Shown piece after piece: positions 18,354 to 26,880 of a stretch of 64,000 nt of DNA; position 1 is the stretch's first letter; each line of letters opens with the position of its first letter. Source of the stretch: Spirochaetes bacterium ADurb.Bin133 (GTDB lineage Bacteria; Spirochaetota; GWE2-31-10; MWDO01); contig MWDO01000006.1 of NCBI GenBank assembly GCA_002070605.1, positions 1-64,000 of the forward strand, read 5' to 3'. Below the pieces are notes generated by a model. That model was not told the origin of the DNA, did not search any database, and saw nothing but the letters and a program-made list of their open reading frames with translations. Position numbers and translations under genes: made by a program.

Positions 18354-18419
18354 ATAATAAAAAATATTTATAAATTTGTCAATATTTTTATTGACATTGT
18401 TCTAGTTTTGTTCTATATT
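18354..18419. promoter_or_regulatory. Divergent lexA promoter region with tandem TTGTTCTA sites
   Basis: On the minus strand TTGACA (18377-18382) and TATTAT (18354-18359) are 17 bases apart, aimed at lexA. On the plus strand TTGACA (18391-18396) and TATATT (18414-18419) are also 17 apart. The plus-strand spacer contains two direct copies of TTGTTCTA (18397-18404 and 18409-18415 with the last base extending). A protein bound there would block the rightward promoter and sit just behind the lexA -35, fitting LexA autoregulation. Confidence 0.6.
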
Positions 18420-18425
18420 TTACTT

Positions 18426-18496
18426 GTTATAAGAATTTTATTTACTTCCGGCGTCATACCTCCCCCCAAAAAAGTGTGAAAGCCGGAAGTTTTTTT
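18426..18496 (+). ncRNA. Candidate small RNA with C-rich loop, divergent from lexA
   Basis: From the rightward promoter a transcript of about 70 nt would end at a perfect nine-pair stem (ACTTCCGGC at 18444-18452 with GCCGGAAGT at 18482-18490) followed by seven T. The 29-nt loop contains ACCTCCCCCC, complementary to Shine-Dalgarno sequences, so it could pair with mRNA start sites. There is no ORF inside. It may instead be only a terminated leader; expression is not shown. Confidence 0.45.
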
Positions 18497-18543
18497 ATAA
18501 TCTGCCGCTTTTTTAAAACGCTATTTTTATTCGGGCATTATTT

Positions 18544-18735
18544 TCAGACGTAATTCGGCAAATTATCGATTATTAACGCGAATAGCAGACGCTTTTTGAC
18601 TGAGATTCGCTCCATTTGCGTCTCAATATCGTTCATATCACCCTTTATCTTTACAGTTTTAATTTTCTTTCCCGCCATACGTATAGATTTTTCCGGCCCG
18701 CATTGCGCAACTCCTTCATAAAAAAAATTGTCCAT
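18544..18735 (-). CDS. Short paralogue of the 171-residue repeat-associated proteins
   Basis: This 63-residue ORF has GGAG eight bases upstream of its ATG. It aligns with the last third of the 171-residue proteins at 39424 and 45348: FFYEGVAQCG against FFYNGVMKYG, and ISVKKRLLFALIIDNLPNYV against ITAQKRLLYALLIENYPRYA. Its upstream DNA (TATATATAACAA ... CTTTACAAAAA on the plus strand) also resembles theirs. It may be a 5'-deleted relic that gained a start or a genuine short family member. No function is known. Confidence 0.5.
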   Translation of the reverse strand: MDNFFYEGVAQCGPEKSIRMAGKKIKTVKIKGDMNDIETQMERISVKKRLLFALIIDNLPNYV

Positions 18736-18903
18736 AGTTTTCTCCTTAAAAATATATTTTTATTTTTTTTCTCTTATATATATAACAATTTTTTTTTGGA
18801 ATTCTTTACAAAAAAGGAAAAATATCGAATATTTTGAGGAAAAATCTCTATATTACCTCAAACTGCGCGGTTTAAAAAACTCAATTGAGCGGAGGTATAA
18901 AAA

Positions 18904-19087
18904 GCGCCTCATCGGTTTTTTGGGGCGAGAAATTACAACTTTTGAGACAGTTTCTTTAAAATGACACATATGCGTCCCATCGATAACGCGCGACAATTGT
19001 CGCATAAAAACTCGACGTATATGGAACAAATAAAATGACACATATGGAACAAATATTTTTTAGTCTTCAAAAAACCGATAGGGGATG
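18904..19087. repeat. Complete MITE-like repeat with terminal inverted repeats
   Basis: The left end CATCGGTTTTTTGGGGCGAG and right end CTTCAAAAAACCGATAGGGG are inverted. Inside are three GACACATATG-type units, the palindrome CGACAATTGTCG and two ATGGAACAAATA blocks. It lies between the short paralogue and the Cys-rich gene. I see no coding capacity. Confidence 0.65.
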
Positions 19088-19135
19088 AAACCGACAACCG
19101 GCTGTTGTACTACGCATCTAAACAGGCGTTTATTA

Positions 19136-19603
19136 TCATATTTTAAAACATTTAAGGCAAATATAACCATCTTTACTTTTTGTAAATCCTTCGTATCCGC
19201 GATTAATTATTTCATTACACTTAATACATCTTGTCGGCTCAAATTCAGGCGGATTTTCTAATTTATCAAAATTGAAATCATTTGTTGCGTAATATACATA
19301 ATCTTCAGTTTCAAAATCATCCTTACATTCTTGACATGTTCTCCAATCTCCCGAATGTCCTTCATTATGATGATAAGCGCATAGCGTATATCTCTTATGA
19401 TTTCTATGACAGCTATTAGCGGCATACGAAAATGCAACGTATGCATCTTCATCGTCGCATATCCATTGATCGCAACATTCAGTTTTAGTAAGGTTTTCAG
19501 TTTTCCCACATAAACCGCATTTAGGAATAGATCCGTTTTTATCATTTTTCTGTTTTTTCATATTTTTACCCATAATTAAATATTTTTGTCTGCTTAATTG
19601 CAT
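19136..19603 (-). CDS. Cys/His-rich probable zinc-binding protein
   Basis: This 155-residue acidic protein has multiple metal-ligand pairs: CGLCGKTENL, ECCDQWIC, CAYHHNEGH, CQECKDDF, CIKCNEII and CLKCF. The spacing suggests three treble-clef or ribbon-type zinc sites. No catalytic motif is visible, so binding of nucleic acid or protein is the likely role. The start could be any of three Met codons (19603, 19573, 19561) because none has a good ribosome-binding site; the family-like part starts at the third. The coding region is AT-rich and lies between two repeat ends, suggesting acquired DNA. The function is unknown. Confidence 0.55.
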   Translation of the reverse strand: MQLSRQKYLIMGKNMKKQKNDKNGSIPKCGLCGKTENLTKTECCDQWICDDEDAYVAFSYAANSCHRNHKRYTLCAYHHNEGHSGDWRTCQECKDDFETEDYVYYATNDFNFDKLENPPEFEPTRCIKCNEIINRGYEGFTKSKDGYICLKCFKI

Positions 19604-19693
19604 ACAATAAGGCGCCCGAATAATCTCGAACAGCTACTACATGAAGATGATATTTCAAATAATAAAATAAATCAACTATAAAATAAAAAAATC

Positions 19694-19722
19694 TCGTATC
19701 CTGTCAGTTTTTTGGGAAATTA
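19694..19722. repeat. Solo end of the MITE-like repeat
   Basis: ATCCTGTCAGTTTTTTGGGAAATTAAAA matches the terminal inverted repeat and its inner border. No matching right end lies nearby. Confidence 0.5.
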
Positions 19723-19792
19723 AAATTATTTTTTTTATAATAAACTCCAATTTTTTTTCACACAATATTTCGTTCAACGGGGACCTCAGGCT

Positions 19793-20190
19793 GTTGTCTG
19801 AAGGTTTTGGGAATATGAATAATTTTTTATTATTTATTATTTATTATTTTCAAAAATTATCAAATTGCAATTTTTACAATAATAAACTGTTTTGGAATTT
19901 TTACCTTTATCCGTACAAAGTATTTCAATTTCATCATTATTATTTTTATTATCAAAAATAGATCCTCGTAAAAACCTCTCAACAAATTTTTCTTTATATT
20001 TTTCTTTTAAAAACATCACTCTTGCTCTATAACTTGCTCTAATTTTCAAAATACCTTTTAACATTTCATTTTTACATTTTAAGCAGTTCATTATTAATAA
20101 TCCTTATCAAGAATAATAAATTTTTATAAATTATACAACTATTAATTAATGGAAAATTTAAAATTTTATTTCCCAAAACTTCCAGACAAC
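19793..20190. repeat. 21-bp inverted repeats enclosing a small gene
   Basis: GTTGTCTGAAGGTTTTGGGAA (one base over a 20-base quote is avoided here: the arm spans 19793-19813) and its inverse at 20170-20190 match at 19 of 21 positions. They bracket exactly one gene, the zinc-ribbon ORF at 19837-20091, giving a 398-bp unit. The DNA outside the gene but inside the arms is AT-rich and has no further ORF. Confidence 0.5.
19837..20091 (-). CDS. Small zinc-ribbon protein (DUF6487-like)
   Basis: This 84-residue protein begins MNCLKCKNEMLKGILKI and ends VYYCKNCNLIIFENNK. The two CxxC pairs would form one zinc ribbon joined by a basic, lysine/arginine-rich middle. This matches the short PF20097-type pattern (CxxC near the start, CxxC near the end). 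The biochemical role is unknown. It lies inside a pair of 21-bp inverted repeats, so it could travel as a unit. The AT-rich composition supports an accessory origin. Confidence 0.55.
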   Translation of the reverse strand: MNCLKCKNEMLKGILKIRASYRARVMFLKEKYKEKFVERFLRGSIFDNKNNNDEIEILCTDKGKNSKTVYYCKNCNLIIFENNK

Positions 20191-20288
20191 TACAATATAT
20201 CTGAGCCTTAAAACGCCTTATTCATCATTATCTTATAATAATTTAATACTAAAAATATTTCAATATATTTTTAAAAAATATTAGAAAA

Positions 20289-20558
<270 letters not shown>

Positions 20559-20583
20559 ATTATTCTAAAATAAGGAAAATGAA

Positions 20584-21990
20584 ATGAATATTTTTTTATT
20601 ATTTGCAATCGTAGCTCCCGTGGCGGTTTTGTTTGCTTTCATTGTGGCAAAGATTTTTTTTAAAAAGTCAATCGTTATAATAATTTTTGTTTTTTCCGTA
20701 ATATTATCATTGGCAATGATTTTGCTAGGTTTAATAGTAGGAAATAAAGGCGCGATTCATTATTTTTGGGCAGTACCTTCCGCAGTAATATTATTCTTAT
20801 TATACTTATTTGTAATATATTCATTTTTGAAAAAACCTTTTAATAATTTTACTTCTACCTTAAAAAACATCTCTGAAGGAGACGGCGATTTAACTCAAAA
20901 AATAGAGATTAAATCTAAAGATGAAATCGGAGAGATGGCAAAATATTTTAACCTTACCTTTGATAAAATACGCGCTCTTGCCGCGCTTGTCAAGCGTCAA
21001 TCTTCCGCTCTTCAAAATGTCGGAGTAGATCTATCTTCCAATATGGTCGAAACTGCCGCGGCAATTAATGAAATCAGCGCAAATATTCAAAGCATAAAAA
21101 ATCAAACGGTAAACCAATCTGCAAGCGTTGCCGAAACAAACGTAACTATGGAGCAGATTACGCATGGAATTGATAGATTAAATCAACTGATAGAAAATCA
21201 ATCGACAAACGTAATCGAATCGTCGTCCGCTATTGAAGAAATGATAACAACTATAGGTAATGTAAATCAGACGCTTATAAAAAATGGGGAGAACATCAAA
21301 AAATTGACCGAATCGTCGGAGTCCGGAAGGAACAACCTCAATAAAATTGCAGACGATATTCAGCAAGTTGCAAAAGAGTCGGAGGGGTTGCTTGAAATTA
21401 GTAAGGTTATTCAAAATATTGCAAGTCAAACAAATCTTTTAGCAATGAATGCGACAATTGAAGCCGCTCACGCTGGGAACAGCGGTAAAGGTTTTGCAGT
21501 TGTAGCGGATGAAGTTAGAAAACTTGCCGAGTCGTCGGGGGTTCAGGCAAAAATGGTGGCGACGGTTCTAAATAAAATTAAATTATCTATTGAAACAATC
21601 ACGCATTCAACAGAGGATGTATTAAGCAATTTTGACATTATTGAAAATGAAATAAAAACGGTAAGCGAACAGGAAGGTTTTATCCGCTCCGCAATGGAAG
21701 AGCAGACAATAGGCAACAAACAAGTTCTTGAAGCGATAGGTCGGCTTAACGATATAACCCAAAAAGTTAAAACAGGTTCGAGCGAGATGTTTACAGGCAG
21801 TCGGCAAGTTTTAAAGGAAGCTTCTAATTTAAATAAGATTACTCAGGAAATTACCAGCGGAATGAATGAAATGGCAACCGGAACTGAACAGGTAACAATT
21901 GCCGTTAATAAAGTTAATGAATTAACGGAAGACAACAAATTAAGCATTGAAGCGTTAATGAAAGAGGTTGGGAAATTCAAGGTAGATTGA
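20584..21990 (+). CDS. Methyl-accepting chemotaxis protein without periplasmic domain
   Basis: This 468-residue receptor has three hydrophobic segments in the first 90 residues with short loops. A HAMP domain follows ([20 protein letters not shown]), then the signalling coiled coil with the tip [20 protein letters not shown] near residue 280-300. No ligand-binding domain is visible. The output motif is typical, so it should couple to CheW/CheA. AAGGAAAATGA precedes the ATG. It sits behind the phase-variable leader and is followed by a 100-bp repeat also found after the GTPase operon. Its coding DNA is more AT-rich than the receptors at 6-10 kb, suggesting an acquired cassette. Confidence 0.9.
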   Translation: MNIFLLFAIVAPVAVLFAFIVAKIFFKKSIVIIIFVFSVILSLAMILLGLIVGNKGAIHYFWAVPSAVILFLLYLFVIYSFLKKPFNNFTSTLKNISEGDGDLTQKIEIKSKDEIGEMAKYFNLTFDKIRALAALVKRQSSALQNVGVDLSSNMVETAAAINEISANIQSIKNQTVNQSASVAETNVTMEQITHGIDRLNQLIENQSTNVIESSSAIEEMITTIGNVNQTLIKNGENIKKLTESSESGRNNLNKIADDIQQVAKESEGLLEISKVIQNIASQTNLLAMNATIEAAHAGNSGKGFAVVADEVRKLAESSGVQAKMVATVLNKIKLSIETITHSTEDVLSNFDIIENEIKTVSEQEGFIRSAMEEQTIGNKQVLEAIGRLNDITQKVKTGSSEMFTGSRQVLKEASNLNKITQEITSGMNEMATGTEQVTIAVNKVNELTEDNKLSIEALMKEVGKFKVD

Positions 21991-22000
21991 CGTTGTAATT

Positions 22001-22102
22001 GAGACTATAAATAACTTTGCGTATTTAGCCGAATAATAAGCGTATAGGAGATGTTATACGGTAAAAAAAGCAAAGAAAAAACGCTATTTATGCAAAATTT
22101 AT
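22001..22102. repeat. ACTTTGCGTATTTAGCC repeat, copy 1
   Basis: About 100 bp beginning GAGACTATAAATAACTTTGC and ending CGCTATTTATGCAAAATTTAT. A second full copy lies at 60731-60830, and the first 23 bases recur at 59951-59973. It contains ATAGGAGAT before a near-start codon, like the front of a gene, but no ORF of useful length. Confidence 0.65.
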
Positions 22103-22129
22103 GGCAGTCTCTTAGCTCGTATTAAGCGC

Positions 22130-22455
22130 GACGCGGCGGCTATGCGTCCCATATGTGTCAATTTATTTGCGATTAAACCCGCCGCATAAATGCGCCATAT
22201 GTGTCAAAATTATTCCCCGACTTGTCGTTCCGTTCTGAAGGACGCGCGCGAGATAAAAACGGGAATTCCCGTTTTGAATGTTTTTATATTCTCATAATCG
22301 AAAAAAATCGGAGATTACGCGTCCCGCGCGTATGCGAGGGGAAATCGAGGGTTCAATGGATACGCATATTCGTCCATTTTTCATCGAGGAGCGACGCGAC
22401 TCATATGTGTCAATTTCTATTGGGACGCGGCGGGTCTCATATGCGCCGAATTTTT
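22130..22455. repeat. Cluster of CATATG-type and CGGGAATTCCCG repeat units
   Basis: Units ATATGTGTCAATTT, CATATGTGTCAAAA and GCATATTCGTCCATTTTTCATCGAGG surround one CGGGAATTCCCGTTTTGAATG copy. Long open frames here come only from the repeat sequence. Nothing else is seen up to the radical SAM gene. Confidence 0.6.
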
Positions 22456-23514
22456 TTAAGTCAAAATTTCCTCTTTCATATAGCAGAAATAGGGGGATTT
22501 TCTATTCAAATCCCACAAATGAATGGAGGAGCCGCGGCAATTTTTCAGATGGCTGCAATCCGCGCATATTTTATCTTTTAGCCACGATTTATCTCTGAAG
22601 TTTTTGAAGCGGTTGCGCCAAACGTAAAGCAGATCGTCTTTGGTAATATTTCCTTCGTAAAAAGATTCTCCGTTATTTGAACAACCAGTTATAGTCCCGT
22701 CGGATAATATTGAGGCGATGTTTACGCCGGCTCTGCAAAAAAAAGGGGCGTCTCGAACTTTTAAATCCGTTTGCATGGGAAGGTATCCTTCGCAACTTAA
22801 ATTTATCGTTAATCCTTTGGCTTTATATTTTTTCTTGTTATCTTTTACCCAGTTAATCATTTTCCATGTATTGTTATAATCAAGACGCAGTCTCTCGTTG
22901 TTTTTAGCTCTACCAATAGGAAAGATCCGAAACAGGCGCCAATATTGAACTCCGGAATCAAGCAGGATATTTGCGATTGTATCTAATTTATCCAGATTAT
23001 CTTGAAATACGCAGGTAACGACGTCAAACATATCTATTCCGGAACCGGCGGCAATTTTTATGGAATTTAGAGCTCTTTCGTAGGAAAGTTTGTTGTTTCT
23101 TAAAAAATTATGGCTCTCTTCGTCGCCGTCGAGACTTATCGTCATACTTTTTATACCTGAAGCGATAAGCTCTTCCATTTTAGTTTTGTCTAGCAAGAAT
23201 CCGTTTGTAACTATCCCCCATCCTATGCCGTTAGAGGTAAGAGTTTTGCCTATAAGCGGGAGGTCTCTTCTCAATAGGGGCTCTCCTCCGGTTATGGCGA
23301 TAAACGGAGGGGGGGCGAATTTTTTCTTTATATATGAGGCGATTTTAAGCCAGCCGTCGGTATCGATTTCCGGATAGGCAGAGTCGCTTTTACAGTCGGA
23401 GCCGCAATGGAGACAATCCAGACAACACTTTCTCGTTATCTCAAAAAAAAGGTATAACAATCTACGCTCTTTCGTCTCGATATTTTTGTAGAGGTTATAA
23501 AGAAACGTTTTCAT
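22456..23514 (-). CDS. Radical SAM/SPASM protein paired with a lipoprotein
   Basis: This 352-residue enzyme has the 4Fe-4S motif CCLDCLHC (CxxxCxxC) near residue 30 and the GGEPLLR loop near 76. C-terminal SPASM-type cysteines occur in FFCRAGVN, ITGCSNNG, ICADCSHLKNC and YFC, for auxiliary clusters. It should cleave SAM to a 5'-deoxyadenosyl radical and modify a peptide or protein. The gene 14 nt upstream encodes a small lipoprotein, matching the described rSAM-with-lipoprotein gene pair, so that lipoprotein is the probable substrate or partner. Two co-directional genes make up the unit. Confidence 0.85.
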   Translation of the reverse strand: MKTFLYNLYKNIETKERRLLYLFFEITRKCCLDCLHCGSDCKSDSAYPEIDTDGWLKIASYIKKKFAPPPFIAITGGEPLLRRDLPLIGKTLTSNGIGWGIVTNGFLLDKTKMEELIASGIKSMTISLDGDEESHNFLRNNKLSYERALNSIKIAAGSGIDMFDVVTCVFQDNLDKLDTIANILLDSGVQYWRLFRIFPIGRAKNNERLRLDYNNTWKMINWVKDNKKKYKAKGLTINLSCEGYLPMQTDLKVRDAPFFCRAGVNIASILSDGTITGCSNNGESFYEGNITKDDLLYVWRNRFKNFRDKSWLKDKICADCSHLKNCRGSSIHLWDLNRKSPYFCYMKEEILT

Positions 23515-23528
23515 CGACGGCTAATAAT

Positions 23529-23909
23529 TTATTTTCTTTCTAGAGTAACGTCGTAATTTAAATTATCCGTTATTGGAAAGCTTTTAGACGCAAAATCGCC
23601 GCCGTTTTCCTCGCCGTCGACGTCCGTTATATCTACGGTATATTTATAGTCAAAGTCGATAGAATTATATATAAATTCGCCCGCGCTATCGGTTGTTCCG
23701 GTTCGCGAATCAAATGGAATAGTCTCCGAAGGGTTATATAAATTGACCTTAACTTCCAAGCCGGATATCGGAGTATTGCCGTTGTCCTTAACCTTAATTC
23801 TAAAAAAGCGATATTCCCCGGCAAGAGAAGGCATACCGTAGCAAGCCGCTATGATTAAACTGCTCGCTCCCGTTACCGCCGCAAGAATGATTTTTTTAAT
23901 TAATTTCAT
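23529..23909 (-). CDS. Radical-SAM-associated lipoprotein
   Basis: This 126-residue protein has a lipoprotein signal peptide ending ASSLIIAAC, with lipid attachment at the cysteine, followed by YGMPSLAGEYRF. The remainder is one carboxypeptidase-regulatory/Ig-like beta domain (ISGLEVKVNLYNP, TDSAGEFIYNSIDFDYKYTVDI, SFPITDNLNYDVTLERK). The cysteine-YGMP motif with such a domain beside a radical SAM gene is the known lipo_with_rSAM arrangement. GAGGAG precedes the ATG. It is probably exported to the periplasmic face or outer membrane; whether the enzyme modifies it is unproven. Confidence 0.8.
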   Translation of the reverse strand: MKLIKKIILAAVTGASSLIIAACYGMPSLAGEYRFFRIKVKDNGNTPISGLEVKVNLYNPSETIPFDSRTGTTDSAGEFIYNSIDFDYKYTVDITDVDGEENGGDFASKSFPITDNLNYDVTLERK

Positions 23910-23993
23910 AACAATCTCCTCGAAATATAATATATTAAGATCTAGCTAATAGTATAGAACAAAAAATGGAAAAATCAACTATTATTTAATTTT

Positions 23994-25607
23994 TTATATC
24001 AAAGTTTCTCTTAAAGCGGATATCTCTTCGCTTTCTATGTAGTCGTCGAAGGTAGTCATTTTATCGATAACGCCTTTCGGTAATATTTCAATTATTCTGT
24101 TTGCGATCGTGTGAACGAACTGACGATCTTGCGATACAAACATTATATTTCCTTTGAAATCTATTAGCCCTTCGTTAAGCGAAGAGATAGACTCAAGATC
24201 GAGGTGGTTTGTCGGTTCGTCGAGGATCAAAAAGTTTGCTCCCGACAGCATCATTTTCGAAAGCATACACCTGACTTTTTCTCCTCCGGATAGAACTTTT
24301 GCGTATTTAAGCGATTCTTCCCCGGAAAATAACATTCGTCCCAAAAAGCCTCTTACAAAAGTCTCTTCTTGATTCTTGGAGAATTGCCTGAGCCAATCGA
24401 CAAGAGTAAGTTCTACGTCGTCAAAATATTTTGCGTTATCTTTTGGAAAATAAGCGGTAGATATAGTCTGTCCCCATTTAAAAGAGCCGCCGTCCGGTTC
24501 GATTTCTCCCATTAAGATTTTGAATAAAACGGTTTTTGCTATACTATTCTCGCCGACAAACGCGATCTTATCGTCTTTACGAACCGTAAGAGATAAGTTA
24601 TTCAATACTTTTTTACCGTCGATTTTTTTAGAAAGTTTTTCTATATGCAAAATTTCATTGCCGGCGTCTCTTTCAGCCTTGAAAGCGACGTAAGGAAATT
24701 TTCTCGAAGACGGTCGGATATCTTCGAGTTTTAAAGCGTCGAGAACTTTCTTTCTCGACGTCGCCTGTTTGGATTTGGATGCGTTTGAGCTAAATCTCTG
24801 TATGAATTCCCTCAGTTCTTTGATCTTCTCCTCTTTCTTTTTATTCTCCATTTTTATCTGTCTCTGTAAAATTTCGCTGGATTCGCGCCAAAAATCGTAG
24901 TTTCCGACAAAAATCGAGATTTTACCAAAGTCAATATCGGCGATGTGAGTGCATATCTTATTTAAAAAATGCCTGTCGTGAGATACGACTATAACTATAT
25001 TCTCAAAATCCACTAAGAAATCTTCAAGCCACTTGATAGACGCCAAGTCCAAGTGGTTGGTCGGCTCGTCTAATAACAAAATATCCGGATTGCCGAAAAG
25101 AGCTTGAGCTAATAAAACGCGCACCTTTTCGCCGCCGTTCAGTTCCTTCATATATTTTGTAAGAGCGTCTTCCTTTAGTCCCAAACCGCTTAATAATTTA
25201 CCCGCTTCCGCCTCCGCCTCCCAACCGTTGAGTTCGGCAAATTCCCCCTCCAGTTCGGAGATTCTGATACCTTCGTCGTCGGAAAGGCTCTCCTTTTCAT
25301 AGAGCGCCTCTCTCTCCTTCATTATCTCGTAGAGTTTTTTATGCCCGAAGATTATCGTATCAAGTACGGCGTATTCGTCAAATTCAAAATGGTCCTGTTT
25401 TAAAACGGCAATACGCTTCCCCGGAGTAACGGCTATTTCGCCGACGTCGGGCTCAATCTCTCCCGATAAAATTTTCAAAAACGTGGATTTGCCGGAGCCG
25501 TTTGCTCCGATAAGTCCGTAGCAGTTGCCTTCGGTAAATTTTATATTAACGTTCTCAAAAAGAACTCTCTTTCCAAATCTTAAAGTAACGTCGCAAGCAG
25601 AAATCAT
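23994..25607 (-). CDS. ABC-F family ATPase (YbiT-type)
   Basis: This 537-residue soluble protein has two ABC domains and no membrane part. Domain 1 has Walker A GANGSGKST, signature LNGGEKVRVLLA and Walker B ILLLDEPTNHLD. Domain 2 has signature LSGGEKVRCMLS and FLILDEPTNHLD. The second P-loop reads GENSIAKTV, lacking the usual GKS/T lysine context, so site 2 may bind ATP differently. A charged linker (EILQRQIKMENKKKEEKIKE) joins them. ABC-F proteins act on ribosomes to rescue or modulate translation. The start is ATG at 25607, eight bases after AAAGGAT; the longer frame adds nine residues. Transcribed alone. Confidence 0.85.
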   Translation of the reverse strand: MISACDVTLRFGKRVLFENVNIKFTEGNCYGLIGANGSGKSTFLKILSGEIEPDVGEIAVTPGKRIAVLKQDHFEFDEYAVLDTIIFGHKKLYEIMKEREALYEKESLSDDEGIRISELEGEFAELNGWEAEAEAGKLLSGLGLKEDALTKYMKELNGGEKVRVLLAQALFGNPDILLLDEPTNHLDLASIKWLEDFLVDFENIVIVVSHDRHFLNKICTHIADIDFGKISIFVGNYDFWRESSEILQRQIKMENKKKEEKIKELREFIQRFSSNASKSKQATSRKKVLDALKLEDIRPSSRKFPYVAFKAERDAGNEILHIEKLSKKIDGKKVLNNLSLTVRKDDKIAFVGENSIAKTVLFKILMGEIEPDGGSFKWGQTISTAYFPKDNAKYFDDVELTLVDWLRQFSKNQEETFVRGFLGRMLFSGEESLKYAKVLSGGEKVRCMLSKMMLSGANFLILDEPTNHLDLESISSLNEGLIDFKGNIMFVSQDRQFVHTIANRIIEILPKGVIDKMTTFDDYIESEEISALRETLI

Positions 25608-25767
25608 AACTATTATCCTTTGCAAAAAGACCAAAATTGTTTTACTAAAACCTACCGCATAAACAGAATAACGTTATTATTTACAGGAATTTTAATAAAC
25701 AAGGTCATAATTTACGAGAAATATACTATAATAATCGCAATTTGTCAAACTATACTAAAAAAGGCGC

Positions 25768-26127
25768 AGTAACCCGTCGAATTTTTTTATTTAGCGCATA
25801 TGTGTCAAATTATTAATCGAGTAGCGGCGGGGCGTATATGCGCTCATATGCGTCGAATTTTTATGCGACAATTGTCGCGCCTCGATAAAATCGGGAATTC
25901 CCGTTTTGAATATACTAAAATGTTTATATATTCTGCTTGCAGCGTAAAATCTATTCGCATTTTGCATATTTATACGCCCCGTCGCGCCTTAACAAAAAAA
26001 TAACGCATATGTGTCATTTTTTTAATTTAACGCATATGTGTCAAATTATTCTTAGCCCCATATGCGTCGAATTTTCTCCTCGCCCCAAAAAAACCGACGG
26101 CGCATTTTTAAGGAATAAATTTTTTAT
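25768..26127. repeat. 360-bp direct repeat, left copy, beside the hip module
   Basis: The block starts AGTAACCCGTCGAATTTTTT and contains four CATATG units, CGACAATTGTCG and CGGGAATTCCCG motifs. It ends CCCCAAAAAAACCGACGGCGC plus AAGGAATAAATTTTTTAT. The right copy at 28150-28511 differs by only two single-base insertions. Short ORFs inside both copies are identical for that reason and are not genes. Confidence 0.9.
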
Positions 26128-26249
26128 TATAATATAGGCTATATTTTGAAATAAACCAAACAATTAAATTTGGGCTTTATTCTATCACATAAAAAGCGCT
26201 GGATAAATCGCTATCGATCCGGAATTCTTTGGTCGATATCGCTTTGAGA

Positions 26250-26423
26250 TTAATTGTCGTCGCTAAAAGTCGTATTAATCGCCATCTTGTAAACGCCGTC
26301 GTTTGGCGTCAGATCAAACAAGACGCCGCTTCCGTTATCAAGTAGCGTATATTGCCCAGCAAATACAACGCTCTGTAAGTCCGCCGGTCCGTCGAAGTCC
26401 CCGACCGTCGCGCTATTAAGCAA
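26250..26423 (-). pseudogene. C-terminal remnant of a larger exported-type protein gene
   Basis: This open stretch without a proper start reads LLNSATVGDFDGPADL, QSVVFAGQYTLLDNGSG and VLFDLTPNDGVYKMAINTTF before a stop. It is preceded in frame by a stop after eight more codons. Composition and codon use are coding-like and more GC-rich than the surroundings. It appears to be the surviving end of a gene cut by insertion of the neighbouring repeat/hip segment. Confidence 0.45.
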
Positions 26424-26535
26424 GAAATATTTTCTATTATACAGATATCATTATAATACTTATTCTAAAATAATTCAATATGTAAATTTAAATTTCATAG
26501 TAAAAAAAATTATTACGCTTACGGTTAAACAAATT

Positions 26536-26634
26536 ATATCATATCGGGTATAATTTATTCTTAACAAATGTATATTATACCCGATATGGTATAAATGTAA
26601 TAATATTTATTGAATTTATACCCGATATGATATA
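26536..26634 (+). promoter_or_regulatory. Three HipB-type operator sites
   Basis: Copies of TTATACCCGATATGRTATA lie at 26575-26593 and 26616-26634 in direct orientation, with an inverted copy at 26536-26552 (ATATCATATCGGGTATA). They cover the promoter and reach to three bases before the hipB start. Such spaced sites fit cooperative autorepression by the HTH antitoxin. Confidence 0.75.
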
Positions 26635-26636
26635 TA

Positions 26637-26870
26637 ATGATTTGTATGAACAGAAATATTTTTTCAGATTTCTTTAAAGAGCAACGCAAGAAACTTAATT
26701 TGACTCAGGAAGAGTTGTCCCTAAAATCCGGCGTTGGGTTAAGATTTATCAGAGACGTAGAGCAGGGAAAAGAGACTATCCGGCTTGATAAATTGAATCA
26801 AGTTATGCTTATATTTAATAGTCAGGCGGGTCCCGTATCTTTAAAAAAAACGGACAGTAATAAAGGATAA
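26637..26870 (+). CDS. hipB: HipB-like XRE-family antitoxin and repressor
   Basis: This 77-residue protein has a helix-turn-helix of the Cro/CI type: FKEQRKKLNLTQEELSLKSG, VGLRFIRDVEQGKETIRL, then a short C-terminal strand QVMLIFNSQAGPVSL typical of HipB dimers. It binds the TATACCCGATAT operators that overlap its promoter and joins the kinase complex. The start may be the first ATG (26637) or the one nine bases on; neither has a strong RBS. It is followed by the small HipS-like gene after ten bases. Confidence 0.85.
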   Translation: MICMNRNIFSDFFKEQRKKLNLTQEELSLKSGVGLRFIRDVEQGKETIRLDKLNQVMLIFNSQAGPVSLKKTDSNKG

Positions 26871-26880
26871 TCGAATAGTT

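Noticed and set aside
19085-20200. Integron gene-cassette array (small genes between short inverted repeats)
   Set aside because: No attC-like core sites (GTTRRRY/RYYYAAC pairs) or integrase gene were found; the only inverted arms surround a single gene.
22201-22598. Two long overlapping ORFs on the plus strand
   Set aside because: They consist of CATATG-type repeat DNA and antisense of the radical SAM gene; the same peptide fragments appear at every repeat.
25800-26137. Overlapping ORFs in the 360-bp repeat (also at 28182-28501)
   Set aside because: They are identical in both copies because the DNA is duplicated, are built of repeat motifs (for example NSRFEYTK from the CGGGAATTCCCG unit) and lack ribosome-binding sites.
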